Shown one piece after another: positions 5,591 through 5,757 of a stretch of DNA of 5,757 nt; positions within the stretch are counted from its first letter, which is position 1, and each line of letters begins with the position of its first letter. Both the position numbers and the translations under genes were made by a program. The notes under the pieces were generated by a model. The model was given only the letters and a program-made list of their open reading frames with translations, had not been told where the DNA came from and searched no databases. Source of the DNA: Clostridia bacterium (GTDB lineage: Bacteria; Bacillota; Clostridia; Oscillospirales; CAG-272); NCBI GenBank assembly GCA_017958705.1, contig JAGDCE010000328.1:1-5757 (forward strand). The letters run 5' to 3'.

Positions 5591-5757
5591 ATGGAAGTCA
5601 GAGAAATGATCCTTCAGACAATGAGAGCCGCAGGACAGCCGCTGAACGCAGGGAGGATAGCGGAGCTTACGGGATTGGACCGAAAGGTCGTAGAACGGGC
5701 TCTGGCTTTACTTAAAAAGGACGGAGATATAGTCTCACCCGTCCGCTGCAGATGGGA
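5591..5757 (+). CDS. Small winged-helix DNA-binding protein (partial, runs off window end)
   Basis: Fifty-five codons are visible before the window ends. The sequence has a compact helix-turn-helix pattern: a first helix VREMILQTMRAAG, then PLNAGRIAELTGLDRKVVERALALLKKDGDIVSP, as in small MarR/GntR-like winged helices, and ends SPVRCRW. From memory, similar proteins of about 60-75 residues with a C-terminal SPxRCxW-type motif occur in anaerobic Firmicutes, so most of the protein may be present. The start at 5591 follows the trxB stop by 12 bases, and its AGGAAA site at 5577-5582 overlaps that stop, so it belongs to the same operon. It may be an accessory regulator, possibly cysteine-responsive through the single visible Cys53; the function is not established. 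Confidence 0.85.
   Translation, partial: MEVREMILQTMRAAGQPLNAGRIAELTGLDRKVVERALALLKKDGDIVSPVRCRW

Noticed and set aside
1..5757. CRISPR array, tRNA, rRNA, insertion sequence or transposase
   Set aside because: No regularly spaced repeats, no cloverleaf or rRNA-like segments, and no terminal inverted repeats or transposase-like frames were seen on either strand.

Overview
The window looks like chromosomal DNA from a low-redundancy, moderately GC-rich member of the Clostridia (Firmicutes), most likely a gut or rumen Oscillospiraceae/Ruminococcaceae-type anaerobe. The evidence is Gram-positive-style strong Shine-Dalgarno sites (GGAGG), near-perfect sigma-A promoters (TTGACA-17-TATAAT), an OhrR/MgrA-type MarR regulator with Firmicutes-like sequence, and a small winged-helix protein of a kind I associate with anaerobic Firmicutes. 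The taxonomic call is an inference from these signs.

Layout. Positions 1-49 (minus strand) hold only the first 16 codons of a gene with its own promoter and a strong ribosome binding site. Positions 50-337 are non-coding and contain that promoter plus a hairpin terminator at 214-247. Positions 338-3629 are a minus-strand two-gene operon: an ECF-like sigma-70 family factor (3156-3629), followed 10 bases later by a very large single-pass membrane protein (338-3145) in the anti-sigma position. That protein carries two tandem diverged copies of a roughly 220-residue extracytoplasmic module and has no zinc anti-sigma motif. Positions 3630-3919 are a divergent regulatory region with a perfect consensus promoter facing left (sigma operon) and an extended -10 promoter facing right. 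Positions 3920-5757 are a tightly packed plus-strand operon: a MarR/OhrR-like regulator, thioredoxin, NADPH-type thioredoxin reductase, and the start of a small winged-helix protein cut by the window end.

How it works together. TrxA and TrxB form a complete NADPH-thioredoxin disulfide-reducing system. The MarR gene overlaps trxA by 14 bases, so it is probably the redox-sensing autoregulator of the operon; a 12-bp perfect palindrome sits at the predicted transcription start. The sigma/anti-sigma pair on the other strand is probably an envelope-signal switch. Its only evident physical link to the redox operon is the shared intergenic region.

The parts most worth a second look are the duplicated giant anti-sigma-like protein, the OhrR-like regulator whose usual redox cysteine is replaced by glycine while another cysteine lies six residues later, and a thioredoxin with a third cysteine directly after the cis-proline. 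I did not find a clearly novel multi-gene system.
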